Of a stretch of DNA of 64,000 bases, positions 12,874 to 23,352 are shown one piece after another. Under the pieces are notes generated by a model, which had not been told where the DNA came from, ran no database searches, and was given only the letters and a program-made list of their open reading frames with translations. This stretch comes from Cymbomonas tetramitiformis (Eukaryota; Chlorophyta; Pyramimonadophyceae; Pyramimonadales; Pyramimonadaceae). The DNA lies in the NCBI GenBank assembly GCA_001247695.2, contig LGRX02034255.1, positions 1 through 64,000 of the forward strand, written 5' to 3'. A program made the translations under genes and the position numbers. Every line of letters begins with the position of its first letter. Positions within the stretch are counted from its first letter, which is position 1.

Positions 12874-13689
12874 CTAATTTCTTTCATTTTTACTAAACGT
12901 TAGTTGGCTGGTTTCGTTTTTCAGATCCTCTAAATCTTCCCATTGTGTATCCAGCGCCGCGATGTGAGATTCTTTAGCGGCGCAGCGACGTGCTAAACGA
13001 GCTGGTGCATCGGCGACCCATGCTCGCTTCTTGGCCTCGTCGGGGCAGTTAGCCCATAAATGGGAATCTGAGTTGCACACGTAGCATCTGCGTGGCGGTC
13101 TGGCCAATCCCGCGGGACTGGGAGGCACAGAATGTTGCACTCGGAGGTCCGCGGTACCAGGATCCGCCTCGTCCTCCTCCTCAGCGTCTCGCACTGCGTT
13201 AAGTCTCGAAGAAGAGCGACCATTCTTCCAGGCAGGATTGCGGTTCGTTGGTGCTGAAGTAGGGGAGGTTCGCGCTGCAGTCAGAGCTTCGTTGCGCTCC
13301 AGCTTGGTGGCCAACGTGATGATGTGTTGCAGAGCGGTGGATCCGGGATGATTGACTTCCCATCCAGCCGGACTCTGCAGGTCTAACCGATCCTCGATGA
13401 GGCGATCCATCACGGCTTGCTTCAGTCGCAGTCCAGACCAGAACTGGTATAACTGCTGCTGCTGGCTGATGGCGTGGCAGTTTGGCATGGCGTCCGCCAA
13501 CAACTGCACGACCTCGTGCCAGGAGACCAAGCGAGTGGCGAACAGTCTGGCCGTCTCCTCTCTTCGCTGAGTCATGCGCAAGACTGTCCCCGCCAGTCCC
13601 GCCAGCGCGATGTCGTCCAGCACGCTCCTTGCTACGTCGGCCAGGAAAGGTGCCAAGGTGGCATGTTTGACGCCGATTCCAGGCTTCAA
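12874..13689 (-). pseudogene. Gag-like protein fragment with CCHC zinc knuckle
   Basis: A 271-codon frame with a helical N-terminal half and, near residues 200-215, a retroviral-type zinc knuckle CX2CX4HX4C (CYVCNSDSHLWANC, about 13,046-13,090), followed by an Arg/Lys-rich tail. Such knuckles bind nucleic acid in Gag proteins of retroelements. The preceding open frame (13,720-14,256) looks like the upstream part of the same protein but is separated by a stop and frame changes near 13,690-13,722, which suggests a decayed gene or an unrecognised splice. No reverse transcriptase is found nearby. Confidence 0.55.
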
Positions 13690-13719
13690 AATTCAGGATT
13701 CCGCCCTGCTTGAGAAAGG

Positions 13720-14256
13720 TTAAAGACCGCGGCGCTGCAGTTTGCGCTGCGCCACTTCCTTCAATATCTCCGGCATGGTGATGATGGTCATGTCCAAGCG
13801 GTAAGAACTCATGCGGCCCAAGGCGAACGTGACCACGCCCATCGACAGAAAATTGACCAGCGCTTCGGAGAAGGGTGGAAGAAGCGCGGCAATGTTTGCG
13901 TCGGTGGTCACCAGTTCTGGAGAGGAGGGGTACATGGGGACGTCCCTGATCAGCTTGAGCACATCGGCCACCGTTTTGGACTCCCGGTAGACATCGCTGG
14001 GAGAAGCTGCTCCCATGAGGTCGTGGTGTCCTGGAAATTGAGAGAGGCGCTGATCCACCGGCAGGAGTCCAGGAGCCGCCGACAAGGAATTTCCGGGCGA
14101 TCTGGCCCCCGCTGCGCTGGGAACGCTGGGCGGAAACCGTGTGGCGCCCATTCTCGCCGGTACAGTGGCGGAAGTCTGCTGGCTGAGGCCCTGAGGCGGG
14201 GCCCGACAGCCATCTCTCGGAACAAGTACTTCTCGGTGGTCGTGAATGCTGCCCAA
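13720..14256 (-). pseudogene. Gag capsid-like fragment
   Basis: A 178-codon frame in the same phase as the zinc-knuckle fragment downstream. The C-terminal half (from about residue 80) is predicted helical and capsid-like, with segments such as SEALVNFLSMGVVTFALGRM. It joins the zinc-knuckle frame only if a stop near 13,720 and a short frame change are bypassed. I infer that the two were one Gag-type protein; nothing in the sequence gives a more exact family. Confidence 0.4.
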
Positions 14257-14258
14257 AT

Positions 14259-16415
14259 TTAAAGTCCCATCGGGTCAAATTCGGTCAGTTCTGACTCCAA
14301 AGCGTTGTCAGAGATGGTCACCCAGGAGTATAATGGCAGGCGCCTCTGCTGAGTTCCGGTACGGCGTTCGGCGCAACGGCGCGCGTCGTCCGCTTGCGTT
14401 TTCTCCACTTGCAAGGTGAAGGCATCGCTGTCTTCAATCTCAGTCAGGCGCACAGGAGTACGCACTGTCCCGTGCTGCGCCAGGTCCTGGATGTCCACCC
14501 CGATGTGCCGCATAGTCATCCACATTCGATTGAGGTCGGACGTGGGTTGACTGGCGTTACTGGGCATGGTGGACAGCCGGTAGGAATAGTGCGCCTCCGC
14601 TCCATGGCTGAAGGTCACTGAGGAAGAAGACAGGCGATTTCTCAACCAGAAGGATGCTCCCTCCAAGGTCCAGAGTAGCACATCTAGACGTCGGTGGCGT
14701 GAGTCGCCATGGTTGGAGGGCGGTGGAGAGTCCGGCGGTGGATGATCGGGATCGGCTGATTCAGACGGGGAAGGAGATGAACCGGGAGTCGGCGGATCAG
14801 CCGGTGTCGGCGGAGCTGGCTGAACCAGTGCCGGAGCTGGGCCGGCTGACGGTGCCGGCATCGGGCCGGATCCTGCTGCTGGCGCCGGCGCGCCTGGTAA
14901 TAAGCCCGCCCATCTTAAGGCCTGATGATCCGGCGTCAGAGGTGGCGCGATCGCTGCGAGGTTGCCAGAGAACATATGAGGATAGTGTTGAAGCACGTGC
15001 TGATGTAAATGCTGTATGTACTCTGAGACTTCCTGCATCATCTGGGTCCGCACGAGGTCCTGATGCGGATGGTTCATCCCTGGGATCGAGGCAGCTGAGG
15101 GCGTTCTGACTGAGGCAAGGTCAGTGATCTGTTCCATGCGCTGATCTGCCAGTCGCTGCTGGTGCTGCTCCCATCTCTGATGGTGTCTTTCGCGGCGAGA
15201 AGGCTGATTCACTGAGTGGTGACTCTGTGATAAGTTTCGGACCGGGATTTGACTGAGGACATCGGCCTGAGAGGGTGGTTCAGAGACTGGAAGGGAAGGC
15301 GGTTGATAGGTGGCGAGACCGATGGAACGCCTCAACAAGGCGACTGGATGCGGCTGCTCATGCCGATGCTCTGACCTCCCTGACAGCAGAGGGCCAGGCA
15401 TTTGAGAATAACTGACTGATCTGACTGTACTGACTGGCTGCTCCGTAGTCGATGAGGTCAGCGAGGTCAGAGGTCTGGACTCGCGATTCGCCAGGGACTC
15501 GGGCATAGCCGTATCCGTAGCTGTCTCCGTAGCTGCCTCCGTAATCGCCGGAGTCAGTGAAGAAGTCAGCGAGGATGTCGCGCAGTTCATCTCCGACTCC
15601 AGTGTCGCCGATAACTTTGCCAGAGAGTCACAGATAACCTTATGCTCCGTAGCCGTATCAGTAATCGGCGAGGTCAGCGAAGGCCTTGATGATGCTAGCA
15701 TGCTTGTGTGGCGTGGGCCACCTGTCAAGCCGGAGCCACCTGTCCTCCCCGCTGCCCCCACCTCCCCGTTGCTCGTTGAGGAGGGAGTTGGAAATGTTGG
15801 ATGCATTGGGAGTGAAGTGGGTTCGCCAGCGGTCCTATGACCTATGCCATCTGGCCTCCCCGCTGCCCCCACACCCCCTTGGTCAGGGCGCGGAGTCAAA
15901 GCGAGATTCGCACCCTGCAGCTTGCGAAGTCGCCAATCGGCCACGTCAGAGCGTGAGGGTCCAAGATGAGGCGAACTCGGCGGGTGCGAATCGGCCAGAA
16001 AGTCTCTGCGCTCCAAGGTGGCGCTCATCTCGCGGTCAGGCTCTGATGCAGCGGTCATTTCTCTCAGCATTGTCGCAGAAGGCGTCCGGGCGTAAGTCGC
16101 TGGCCTGGCGGAAACCGCTCCCGCGGGCTCAGGCTGGGACGCGTTCTCACTGAATGGCGTCGGCGGCGGTCCATGCGGAGATGTCATCACCGTGGCTCCA
16201 GACCAAGTGTGCGGCGTACCCCTGTGGGATGTTGAAGAGAGGCTCCTCTGGCGAGGAGGAGGAGGACTCAGGTCGCGGTTTCGCGGTGGCCTCCTGCGGC
16301 GCGGCGGTGGAGGACTCTGGTCACGATCCCGAGGCGGGCCTCGCTGGCGAGGCGGTGGAGGGCTCCTATCACGGGCTCCAGGCGGCCTCATTATGCCAGG
16401 CAAAGGGGTGATCAT
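14259..16415 (-). CDS. Large Pro/Arg/Ser-rich open reading frame upstream of Gag-like fragments
   Basis: A 718-codon open frame. The N-terminus is a Pro/Arg/Asp low-complexity repeat (RSPPPPRQRGPPRDRDQ and variants, residues about 15-60). A Ser/Thr-rich middle follows, with several near-repeats of TSSLT. A Pro/Ala-rich stretch at about 500-580 is followed by a more ordered C-terminal 130 residues. No enzymatic motif is visible. It ends three bases before the capsid-like frame begins, so it may be the N-terminal region of the same retroelement polyprotein. High GC makes chance openness possible, but a frame this long is unlikely to be purely accidental. Confidence 0.45.
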   Translation of the reverse strand: MITPLPGIMRPPGARDRSPPPPRQRGPPRDRDQSPPPPRRRRPPRNRDLSPPPPRQRSLSSTSHRGTPHTWSGATVMTSPHGPPPTPFSENASQPEPAGAVSARPATYARTPSATMLREMTAASEPDREMSATLERRDFLADSHPPSSPHLGPSRSDVADWRLRKLQGANLALTPRPDQGGVGAAGRPDGIGHRTAGEPTSLPMHPTFPTPSSTSNGEVGAAGRTGGSGLTGGPRHTSMLASSRPSLTSPITDTATEHKVICDSLAKLSATLESEMNCATSSLTSSLTPAITEAATETATDTAMPESLANRESRPLTSLTSSTTEQPVSTVRSVSYSQMPGPLLSGRSEHRHEQPHPVALLRRSIGLATYQPPSLPVSEPPSQADVLSQIPVRNLSQSHHSVNQPSRRERHHQRWEQHQQRLADQRMEQITDLASVRTPSAASIPGMNHPHQDLVRTQMMQEVSEYIQHLHQHVLQHYPHMFSGNLAAIAPPLTPDHQALRWAGLLPGAPAPAAGSGPMPAPSAGPAPALVQPAPPTPADPPTPGSSPSPSESADPDHPPPDSPPPSNHGDSRHRRLDVLLWTLEGASFWLRNRLSSSSVTFSHGAEAHYSYRLSTMPSNASQPTSDLNRMWMTMRHIGVDIQDLAQHGTVRTPVRLTEIEDSDAFTLQVEKTQADDARRCAERRTGTQQRRLPLYSWVTISDNALESELTEFDPMGL

Positions 16416-16428
16416 GCTGACATAGCGC

Positions 16429-16929
16429 TTAGGGGTCGGCCTCCAGTAAATTATTCACCCCTGCACCAGGTGTGGAAACTGTCAGCACCCGCGGTGACAT
16501 TACCCTTGCATGGCGTTGAGGCGGATTAGGTAATGACCTAGGTACCGTTACCGCTTCCTCCATTGGAGGTGTCACACAGCTCGGTCCAGTTTCCAGAGGT
16601 GTCATGAGGCTGCGAAACTCAGGGGCCGTGGCTGACAACGCTGGTTTCCTTTTTGGTATGTGGAAGTCCAGCTCACCTGCTGTTGTCGCAGCCTTCGGCG
16701 GCTGGCCAGGAGAGGGCGCCTTGTAGGTGCCCTTAGCGCCCTTGCCCGTGGGCTCCCCAGTAGCAGCGGCTCCTCTCGTGCTGCGCTGACTGGGCTGGCG
16801 CCCTCCAGCACGCCTGGGTGTCGACGTGGGCGACGTGAGAGGTGAGCACCCTGTGTTGGCGTTTTGCATCATGTTGCGGTTGAAGGCGAAAAGTGGAAAT
16901 CTGACCGTTGGTGGAGTCAAATCTGTCAA
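16429..16929 (-). CDS. Basic, low-complexity open reading frame of unknown function
   Basis: A 166-codon frame on the minus strand, ending 13 bases before the 718-codon frame begins and in a different phase. The protein is Thr/Pro/Ala-rich and basic, without a recognisable domain. It may be a first exon or upstream ORF of the retroelement-like region that continues to 12,874, but this is only inferred from adjacency and strand. Confidence 0.3.
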   Translation of the reverse strand: MTDLTPPTVRFPLFAFNRNMMQNANTGCSPLTSPTSTPRRAGGRQPSQRSTRGAAATGEPTGKGAKGTYKAPSPGQPPKAATTAGELDFHIPKRKPALSATAPEFRSLMTPLETGPSCVTPPMEEAVTVPRSLPNPPQRHARVMSPRVLTVSTPGAGVNNLLEADP

Positions 16930-18004
16930 ATTTGGCCAAATTCCCCAGAAAGCTCAGAAAACTTTTGTTTGTTGCAGTGGAAGTCGTTGTGAAACAATAC
17001 AAATGATTTGCATAGTGATATGTTGTTTCTGATGGGTAAATTTCCATGGAGTGAAAATCTGGAAAATGCGCAAATTTCGGCGGTCATCCGGAAGCAATCC
17101 TTGCAGATCTGTCAGTCCTCAAGGGTGGAGACTAGTTTTAGCCATTTAAAGATACAAAACAAAAATGTAAAACTATTCCTCCTGACGCCTGTCTCCTCCC
17201 AGGAGGCCTGGTGAGCTCAATTTTGTCCAATTCTGAGTCTCTCGTGCCTGTCGGCCATCCTTATTTAAAATGTGGAGATCTGTGAGGACCCAAGTGTCGG
17301 GGCCAGTTTCCAAACTTCAAAAAGTCATAAAGCAACGGCTGATTTTTTTTTGATAACCGTTAAAACGGCCTCCGTCGGCCTCTTTTCCCAATCTGGCTAA
17401 TTGACCACTTTTCACTCACGGGTCGTGGACCCTGTCTGTCCATCCCGGCAAAATCTGCTTTTGTGGCGGCTTCAGCTCCAACTTTCTGACAACTTTACTG
17501 CACTGGTATGTTGATAAAGTACCAGTGGTCATGCAGGGAGAAAGGGAGAGCGCAAAAGGCGCAACGAAAAAGGTTGTAGAGCAATACCACTTCCAAGTGA
17601 AGCTGTTGTGTGCACTTGACCGTATCCGAGCAAGCTCAAGGGTTTGTCAGAGGTAAATCTGCTTCCAATCTTGGGGCACAAGTCCGTTTTTCGGCAATTT
17701 TGCAGTGTACAAAATTTGCTATGTTCTAGATAACCAATTGGACAAGGCTACAATCGAGCAATTGCAATATCTTTATGGCAGGAAAGATTAACCCGTATTT
17801 TAACAGGGTGAGACAAAGCTCTTCCAAAATAATTACTTCAAGCTAGAACAACCTCCACTGGGCTACAATTCATGTCTTATACTTTCAGGGCGCGCATTCC
17901 AAATCTCTGATGGATCTGTCCTTTGTCGGCTGGCATCAATCATAATCTGCCACCTATACAAATCCTGATCAGGGAATCTACACATTAATATCCCTCTAGC
18001 TTAT
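16930..18004. other. Non-coding stretch between retroelement-like frames
   Basis: No conserved coding sequence or clear repeat seen; short frames only. It separates the Gag-like block from the acidic interrupted frame on the same strand. Confidence 0.5.
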
Positions 18005-18862
18005 CTAGTTGCCTCTGACCCTCTTCCTCCGAGGGGCCAACTCAGATTCGTCGTCACTGTCGATATTATAAGTCTTGACAGGTTGACTCTTCAGCTTGGA
18101 TTTGGTCCCCACACCTCGGGTTGGAGTACAACCAGATATGGCATCAGACTTCTGCTCGGGGATAGGCTGATCCTCCGGCTGAACGGGTGATGTCGGGGAT
18201 GTGCCCCTTGGCACCCAGATAAGTTCACCCTTGTCATCCATGATCAACTGCAATCCCTGTCTCTTCAACCTCCGAGCTTCAGCATCGTCAGCTACCAGGT
18301 CATCGAACTCGCTGACGTCATCCTCAGTGTCATATTCACCAGGCGTGTCATACTCCCACTTCGGACTGGCCGTATCAGTGTCATGCTTACTGTCAGTAGC
18401 ACCCGTGTCATCATCGTCATCAGAATCTGGCAGCTTCTCCTTACTCCAGGCCACAGCGCCTGCACCTGAATCGTCACTGTTCGTAGGCGTCGATTTCTTC
18501 TTGCAACCAGTGTATGGAATTCCGCGATACTCGTCAGTCTCAGTCGCCGCCTTCTAGCGCGCATTACTGATCGGTAATGAAAATGGCGCTACTGGCTCCT
18601 TCTCTCGAGTGGCGTCTTCCAAAAACCAGCCGCCACCCCTCCGACGCTCCCAGCGGCGTAGCGCTCCAGAAGCCGTGACAATAATATTATGCCAGCAATA
18701 TTCGGCTCCTTCTCGGTCCGTAGAATACAGCGTCAATGGCTCTTTAGTCCCTTTCGGTACATATCTCCATTGAGCTGCCCCGTCGTACAGAAGCACAGCC
18801 TGCCAATTGAACGGCTTAGATGTACCACTGTCCCCTGGCACAGCTGCCGCCACCATTTGCAC
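18005..18862 (-). pseudogene. Acidic reading frame interrupted by one TAG stop
   Basis: Two open frames in the same phase (18,862-18,554 and 18,553-18,005) are separated by a single in-frame TAG at 18,554-18,556; together they span 286 codons counting the stop. The N-terminal 100 residues are globular-looking and Trp-rich (FNWQAVLLYDGAAQWRY, EYCWHNIIVTASGALRRW). The C-terminal part is strongly acidic (DSDDDDD, EYDTEDDVSEFDD) and ends with a basic RRKRVRG patch. No family recognised. Either a nonsense mutation in a decaying gene or stop-codon readthrough would explain the layout; decay is the simpler reading beside Gag-like relics. Confidence 0.4.
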
Positions 18863-20019
18863 TTTTTGCAGCTAGGCGGAGGTGCAGCATACACTCTATA
18901 GTATTCATTCTGGCGTACCACCACGCATTGCAGTATACATACACTCTCGACATTAGGTTGACACTAGCTGGAAGGGGTTATGTGCGTATAGGAAGGCGGT
19001 CATATGACGGCGCGTGGCATGGAGATTTGAGGTTTGATTGTATCACATTTCATATTTCAACGGCATTAAGTATCTCCGCCCATGCGAGTGGCAGGTTTGC
19101 TTTTGCGAGTCTTGGAGCAGAGGTTGGGCATACCCTCATCTCTTTGGTGCGAGCTCAGCCACAACACTGACTGGCACATACGTCTGTTGGCTGTGACTAC
19201 GGTTATATCGCGGCATCGCCTCGCCAAGGCTGCAGGACGTCGCAGGTTACTAAGTCACTGCAGCTCAAATGTCTGTGCAACTCATCAATATTTGATTTTT
19301 GATGCCACTGGCCTTCTCTATTTTCAAGATATTTACGAATGGAATTCAAGATATTTAGAAATTCATGTTTCATCCCGCTCGAAAATTTTCAACAGCATTT
19401 ATGAGCCGTGCATACCAATTTCAATGAACATATCTAAACAAACGGCTAGGAATAAATTGCAAATTGAGCAATACATTGGCTAAGATCTATTTTCATGAAA
19501 TCATGAATATGTACTTGTTGATATGCGGACACTAACTATCTAAAATTGTAAAGCATATTGAATGGGTAAGGACATCGTGACGATATAATCCATCTGGCTT
19601 CTACCAGCATGATGCAATTTAAGCGCCCTCACTAGCATAGTAGCATTCTGGTGAAACGGCGCCATTCTTACTCTTAGCCGCCAATCTTGCCGTTCATTTG
19701 CTTGAGCATTGCGGCTTCATTGTGCCTTACCAGGCGATTCACACCGTCGATGCGCTTGGCCATCAAACACCTCCTGAAAGCAGACTTGCATAGGCCTCAT
19801 AGTAGCGGCAACCTCTTCTGCCCAATGATTCAATGGCTGGCCACGTTGATGCTCCAAGGGATGCCTCGGTTTCCAACAACCATTGGGTATGGCACAGTAG
19901 CCGCATTACATGCCATCTTTGGCAAAGGCATTTTATAAAGTGGAGCAAATATAGGCAGCTTGAGATGCATAGCCCAGTGTCAGGGCATGCGTAGAACACA
20001 CACACACACAAACACACAC
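18863..20019. other. Intergenic stretch without recognised genes
   Basis: No conserved motif on either strand. It ends in an ac microsatellite (about 19,998-20,020) that marks the edge of the dispersed repeat into which the first retrotransposon is inserted. Confidence 0.5.
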
Positions 20020-20136
20020 ACTGAATGGCATGAGATCAGCCGACAAAAGCCAGCCCACCATCATCCCAGTGGATGTGAGAAGCAAACCAGGAGCAGGGCG
20101 GGGCTGTGACAAGATACCCCCAACTCATACATATTC
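20020..20136. repeat. Left part of a ~490-bp repeat unit interrupted by retrotransposon 1
   Basis: Starts ctgaatggcatgagatc and continues with cagcccaccatcatccc, gtgacaagatacc and actcatacatattc, matching the intact tandem units at 34,865-36,325. The match breaks at 20,136 and resumes at 25,106. Confidence 0.85.
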
Positions 20137-20307
20137 TGGTTAAATTGGAGCCTGCGGAATTTTAGAGGTTTCTGTGCCGGTAGATCGATCAGAGTTTCCT
20201 GAGCCGTTAGATCAAAATCAGCAGCTGAGTTAGATCTAAAGGCTTTACACACGACAGTATTTAGGAGTTCCGCCCGTGGGAATCCGCAACTCTGTTCTTT
20301 TGCCTTC
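20137..20307 (+). repeat. Split direct repeat A1 of retrotransposon 1
   Basis: 171-bp sequence beginning tggttaaattggag and ending ctctgttcttttgccttc, repeated as A2 near the other end. Element 2's A repeat has the same style of start (caaattggag) and end (ctctgttccttttgc). Confidence 0.95.
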
Positions 20308-20429
20308 GCAAAAGAACTTCACAAGAAATTTTTCCTCGCGGAGAAATTCTTAGTGCGGCACACTGCAAAAAATTTTACCCCACATTTTAACGTTACTGTG
20401 GAAGTTTAAACCCTTGACGACTTACTACA

Positions 20430-21285
20430 ATGAGCGGTCAAGAAGGTGAGCAAGGCGCGTCGGAGAACAATGCTGGCGCGGCTGGACAACCGGCTGCGAA
20501 GTCCGGGATGGAAGTCCTGTTGGAGCAACAGGGCGAAATGATGAAGCTCATGATGAAGCAGATGGAGACTCTCTCAGCGAGAGTTGAAGTCGCGGAGGAG
20601 GCGGCAGCGAAAGCCGCTTCGCAGGATGGTGGTTCCGCTCAGAGCGGAGACGCGGAGTTGGAGGCATTAAAAAAGCTCCCGTATGTTCCACACGTTGAAG
20701 GGAATCCGTTCCCTCCCTGTGAGACCTGCAACACTCTCCAAACGCACCAACTCGTCCATGCGTTACGAGCAGTTGGTGCTTGCCCCTGCGCTCTCGTACA
20801 TGCACGATGCGATTGCGTTTTCCGAGGTGACCCTGGACTGGTGCCAAGATGAAAAGGATCCCCCAACGGTGGAGGAATTGAGTGAGCGCGTTTTCGCCGC
20901 GCACAACACGTTTAAGGGCGTTTTTTCGCTCTTGAGCAACCGTTACACCATGTTGCAGCTCAGAGCGAGCATGGAGTCTGATGCAACGTCGCACGGCGGA
21001 GCTGAGGCGTTGCGGGCGAAGTTGGCCTTCATCGAGGAGAAGGTGTACGCAGGCAGCGACGGGTTGGTGAGCGACTCAGTGCTCACGAAGTGGTTGAAGG
21101 AATTCGACACCACGAAGGCGAAGGCAGTGATGAACACGCACGCCAAGGCCAGCGCCAAAGTTTCGACTTTTCGTGACCGTCAAGCAGGCAAGGGCAAAGG
21201 CGCTGGAAAAGGTGAAGGTGGCCGCGGCAGCGGCAAGGGAGGTAAAGGGTCAGGGCTTGGGCGAGGCGCCCAAGCCCAGACCTAA
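20430..21285 (+). pseudogene. Gag-like ORF1 of retrotransposon 1 (frameshifted)
   Basis: Starts at ATG 20,430. The N-terminal ~95 residues are acidic/Gln-rich with a Met-rich coiled-coil-like helix. At about 20,705-20,715, after NPFPP, the homology jumps to another frame (open to TAA 21,283) and continues through RPATLSK, ALSYMHDA and a Gly/Lys-rich basic tail. Comparison with the intact 337-residue homologue in element 2 (32,652-33,665) shows a net frameshift and loss of roughly 18 residues here. The product would be a nucleic-acid-binding structural protein; no zinc knuckle is present in either copy. Confidence 0.7.
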
Positions 21286-21362
21286 CTTTCCGATCACGGA
21301 AAGGTTGGACGCCTTCCGCCCCTCGGGGCGTCCAACGGAAAGAGCCCACCCTACAGGAAAGG

Positions 21363-23345
21363 GTGCGGAGTCGAAGGGGGGCATGGCGCGCAGCTGGCGC
21401 GAACTCCGAGGTGATGGAGTGGATCAGCAAAGGGGCCAAGATGCGTTGGGTCGACAAGGCGCCCCAACCTTTCGATCACGGAGTGTCTCTGGCCGACGCC
21501 ACCCCTCCGCAGCTGGAGTGGATGGCCGCAGAGACGGAGAGGTGTCTCAAAACGGGCGCATGGGTGCGAGCGAGGAGGCGACGACACGTATCCCGAGTGT
21601 TCCTGGTGCCGAAGCCGGGGACGAACAAGTGGCGTCTTGTGATGGACTTCCGCTGGCTGAACGCGCATTGCGTGAAGTCGCGGTGCAAGATGGAGACCCT
21701 CAAGAAGTTGCGTCGGCTCGCCAAGCCGAACGACTGGTGTATCAGCTTCGACCTCCAGGACGGGTACCATGTCGTGGGGATCGACCCCGCCTTCCAGGAG
21801 TACATGCAGTTCGACGTGCGGGGGGAGTTATTCCAGTGCGGCGCCCTTCCCTTCGGATGGAACGACTCGCCACGAATCTTCGTCAAGGTCATGAAGGTGC
21901 TCGTGGAGTGCCTTCGATCTCCAAGATCCGCGGAGGATCGGCGGGAGGTGCGGAAGCTGCAAAGCGGAAGCAAGGTGCGACGACGTTGGGCAGTTCGCAG
22001 ACGAGCTGGAGGATGCGGCCGCGAGGAGCATCAGCAGGGTGCGCGGGTGCTCCCTTACATGGACGACTTCCTGTTGTTGCTAAGCAGCAGGATCGAGGCG
22101 CTCAGGGCGCGCGAGCTGACATCTCGGGTCTTGGTGAGACTCGGATTGTCGCGCAACGAGAAAAAGGGGCAATGGGAGCCGACGCAGCTGGTGGAGCACC
22201 TCGGGCTCGAGGTGGACCTCAAGGCGGGACAGTTCCGCGTGACACCGGCGAGGCTGCAGAAGATTCACCTGCAGTCCAAGGCGCTTCTCAGCGAGGCGTC
22301 GCGACAGCGGAGGTGGCTCCCAGCTCGGAAGCTGGCAGCGTTCACGGGGCTCTGCCAGTCTGTGTATCTGGCAGTTCCTCCGGCGAGATTGTATCTCAGG
22401 GAGCTCCACTTCGTGCTCTCCACGAGGCGGGGATGGGGCGCGAAGGTGAAGCTCACACGGCAGGCGTGGAGCGACATCGAGTGGTGGCTCAGGCTGCCGG
22501 CTCAGAGCCGGTGGAACGGTCGCAAGATCTGGCGCAGCCCCACGAGAGCGAAGGTGCACACCGACGCGTCTCTGTTCGCATGGGGCGGGGTGCTGAACCT
22601 CAAGCACGCGGCAAGAGGATTCTGGTCCGACGAGCTACGGCATCTACACATCACGCACCTAGAGTTGGAGGCCGTGTACAAGACGGTGCAATCCTTCCTG
22701 AGAGAGCTCACCGGCAAGGTGGTGCGCCTCTACTGCGACAACCAGGCGGTGGTGGCCATGCTCTCGCACTTCACGTCGCGCAACCCGGAGCTGATGCGGC
22801 GGATGCGGCGCCTGTGGATCCTGCTGGACTTAAACGACATCGAGCTCCAGGCGAGGTACATCAGAAGCGAGGCAAACGAGTGGGCCGACCGCTTGTCTCG
22901 GGACCGGGACCTGGACGACTGGCGGCTGAACCGCAGGTGGTTTCAGTGGGCGGAGCGGGAATGGCACCAGCACACCGTGGACCGCTTCGCCTCGGAGCTC
23001 TCCGCCCAGCTGCCGCGCTACTACGCACAGTGGCACGACCCGGGGTGCGAGGGCGTGGACTCTTTGGCCTTTTCCTGGCTAGGAGAGGTCAATTGGGTCA
23101 ACCCCCCGTGGTCCCTCCTCGACGAGGTGGCGCACAAGCTGCGGGAGGAGAAGTGCGCCGCCACGGTGGTGGCGCCCTACTGGCCGGGGCAGATGTGGTT
23201 CCAGCAGCTGGAGGCCATGGCCGACGAGGTGGTGATCTTGCCCCGGGGCAGGGACCTCTTTACTCCCAGCCGGCTGGGAGGGTCCGAGCTGCTCGGGGCC
23301 TCAAGCTGGGACGGCATCATGTTCCGCATCTCCGCCTCCCGGTGA
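21363..23345 (+). CDS. Reverse transcriptase-RNase H polyprotein of retrotransposon 1
   Basis: A 660-codon open frame, TGA at 23,343. Order: RT fingers/palm (VFLVPKPGTNKWRLVMDFR, CISFDLQDGYH, LPFGWNDSP), catalytic YMDD at 22,056-22,067, thumb (GLSRNEKKG, VEHLGLEVD), then RNase H with its acidic residues in VHTDAS, THLELEAVY, LYCDNQAVV and NEWADRLS. It ends with a segment containing VNWVNPPWSLLDEVAHKL and APYWPGQ, resembling the methyltransferase-like tail known in DIRS-class elements. No ATG lies at the very start of the frame; the first in-frame ATG is near 21,412, so translation may come from frameshifting out of Gag. All catalytic residues are intact, unlike in element 2. Confidence 0.92.
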   Translation: MRSRRGAWRAAGANSEVMEWISKGAKMRWVDKAPQPFDHGVSLADATPPQLEWMAAETERCLKTGAWVRARRRRHVSRVFLVPKPGTNKWRLVMDFRWLNAHCVKSRCKMETLKKLRRLAKPNDWCISFDLQDGYHVVGIDPAFQEYMQFDVRGELFQCGALPFGWNDSPRIFVKVMKVLVECLRSPRSAEDRREVRKLQSGSKVRRRWAVRRRAGGCGREEHQQGARVLPYMDDFLLLLSSRIEALRARELTSRVLVRLGLSRNEKKGQWEPTQLVEHLGLEVDLKAGQFRVTPARLQKIHLQSKALLSEASRQRRWLPARKLAAFTGLCQSVYLAVPPARLYLRELHFVLSTRRGWGAKVKLTRQAWSDIEWWLRLPAQSRWNGRKIWRSPTRAKVHTDASLFAWGGVLNLKHAARGFWSDELRHLHITHLELEAVYKTVQSFLRELTGKVVRLYCDNQAVVAMLSHFTSRNPELMRRMRRLWILLDLNDIELQARYIRSEANEWADRLSRDRDLDDWRLNRRWFQWAEREWHQHTVDRFASELSAQLPRYYAQWHDPGCEGVDSLAFSWLGEVNWVNPPWSLLDEVAHKLREEKCAATVVAPYWPGQMWFQQLEAMADEVVILPRGRDLFTPSRLGGSELLGASSWDGIMFRISASR

Positions 23346-23352
23346 GCCATTA

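Noticed and set aside
21173..23345. The part of the 1,168-codon frame that overlaps RT as an extra protein
   Set aside because: It is antiphase to a conserved RT frame, Gly/Ala/Arg-rich, and not conserved as protein between the two elements before the recombinase.
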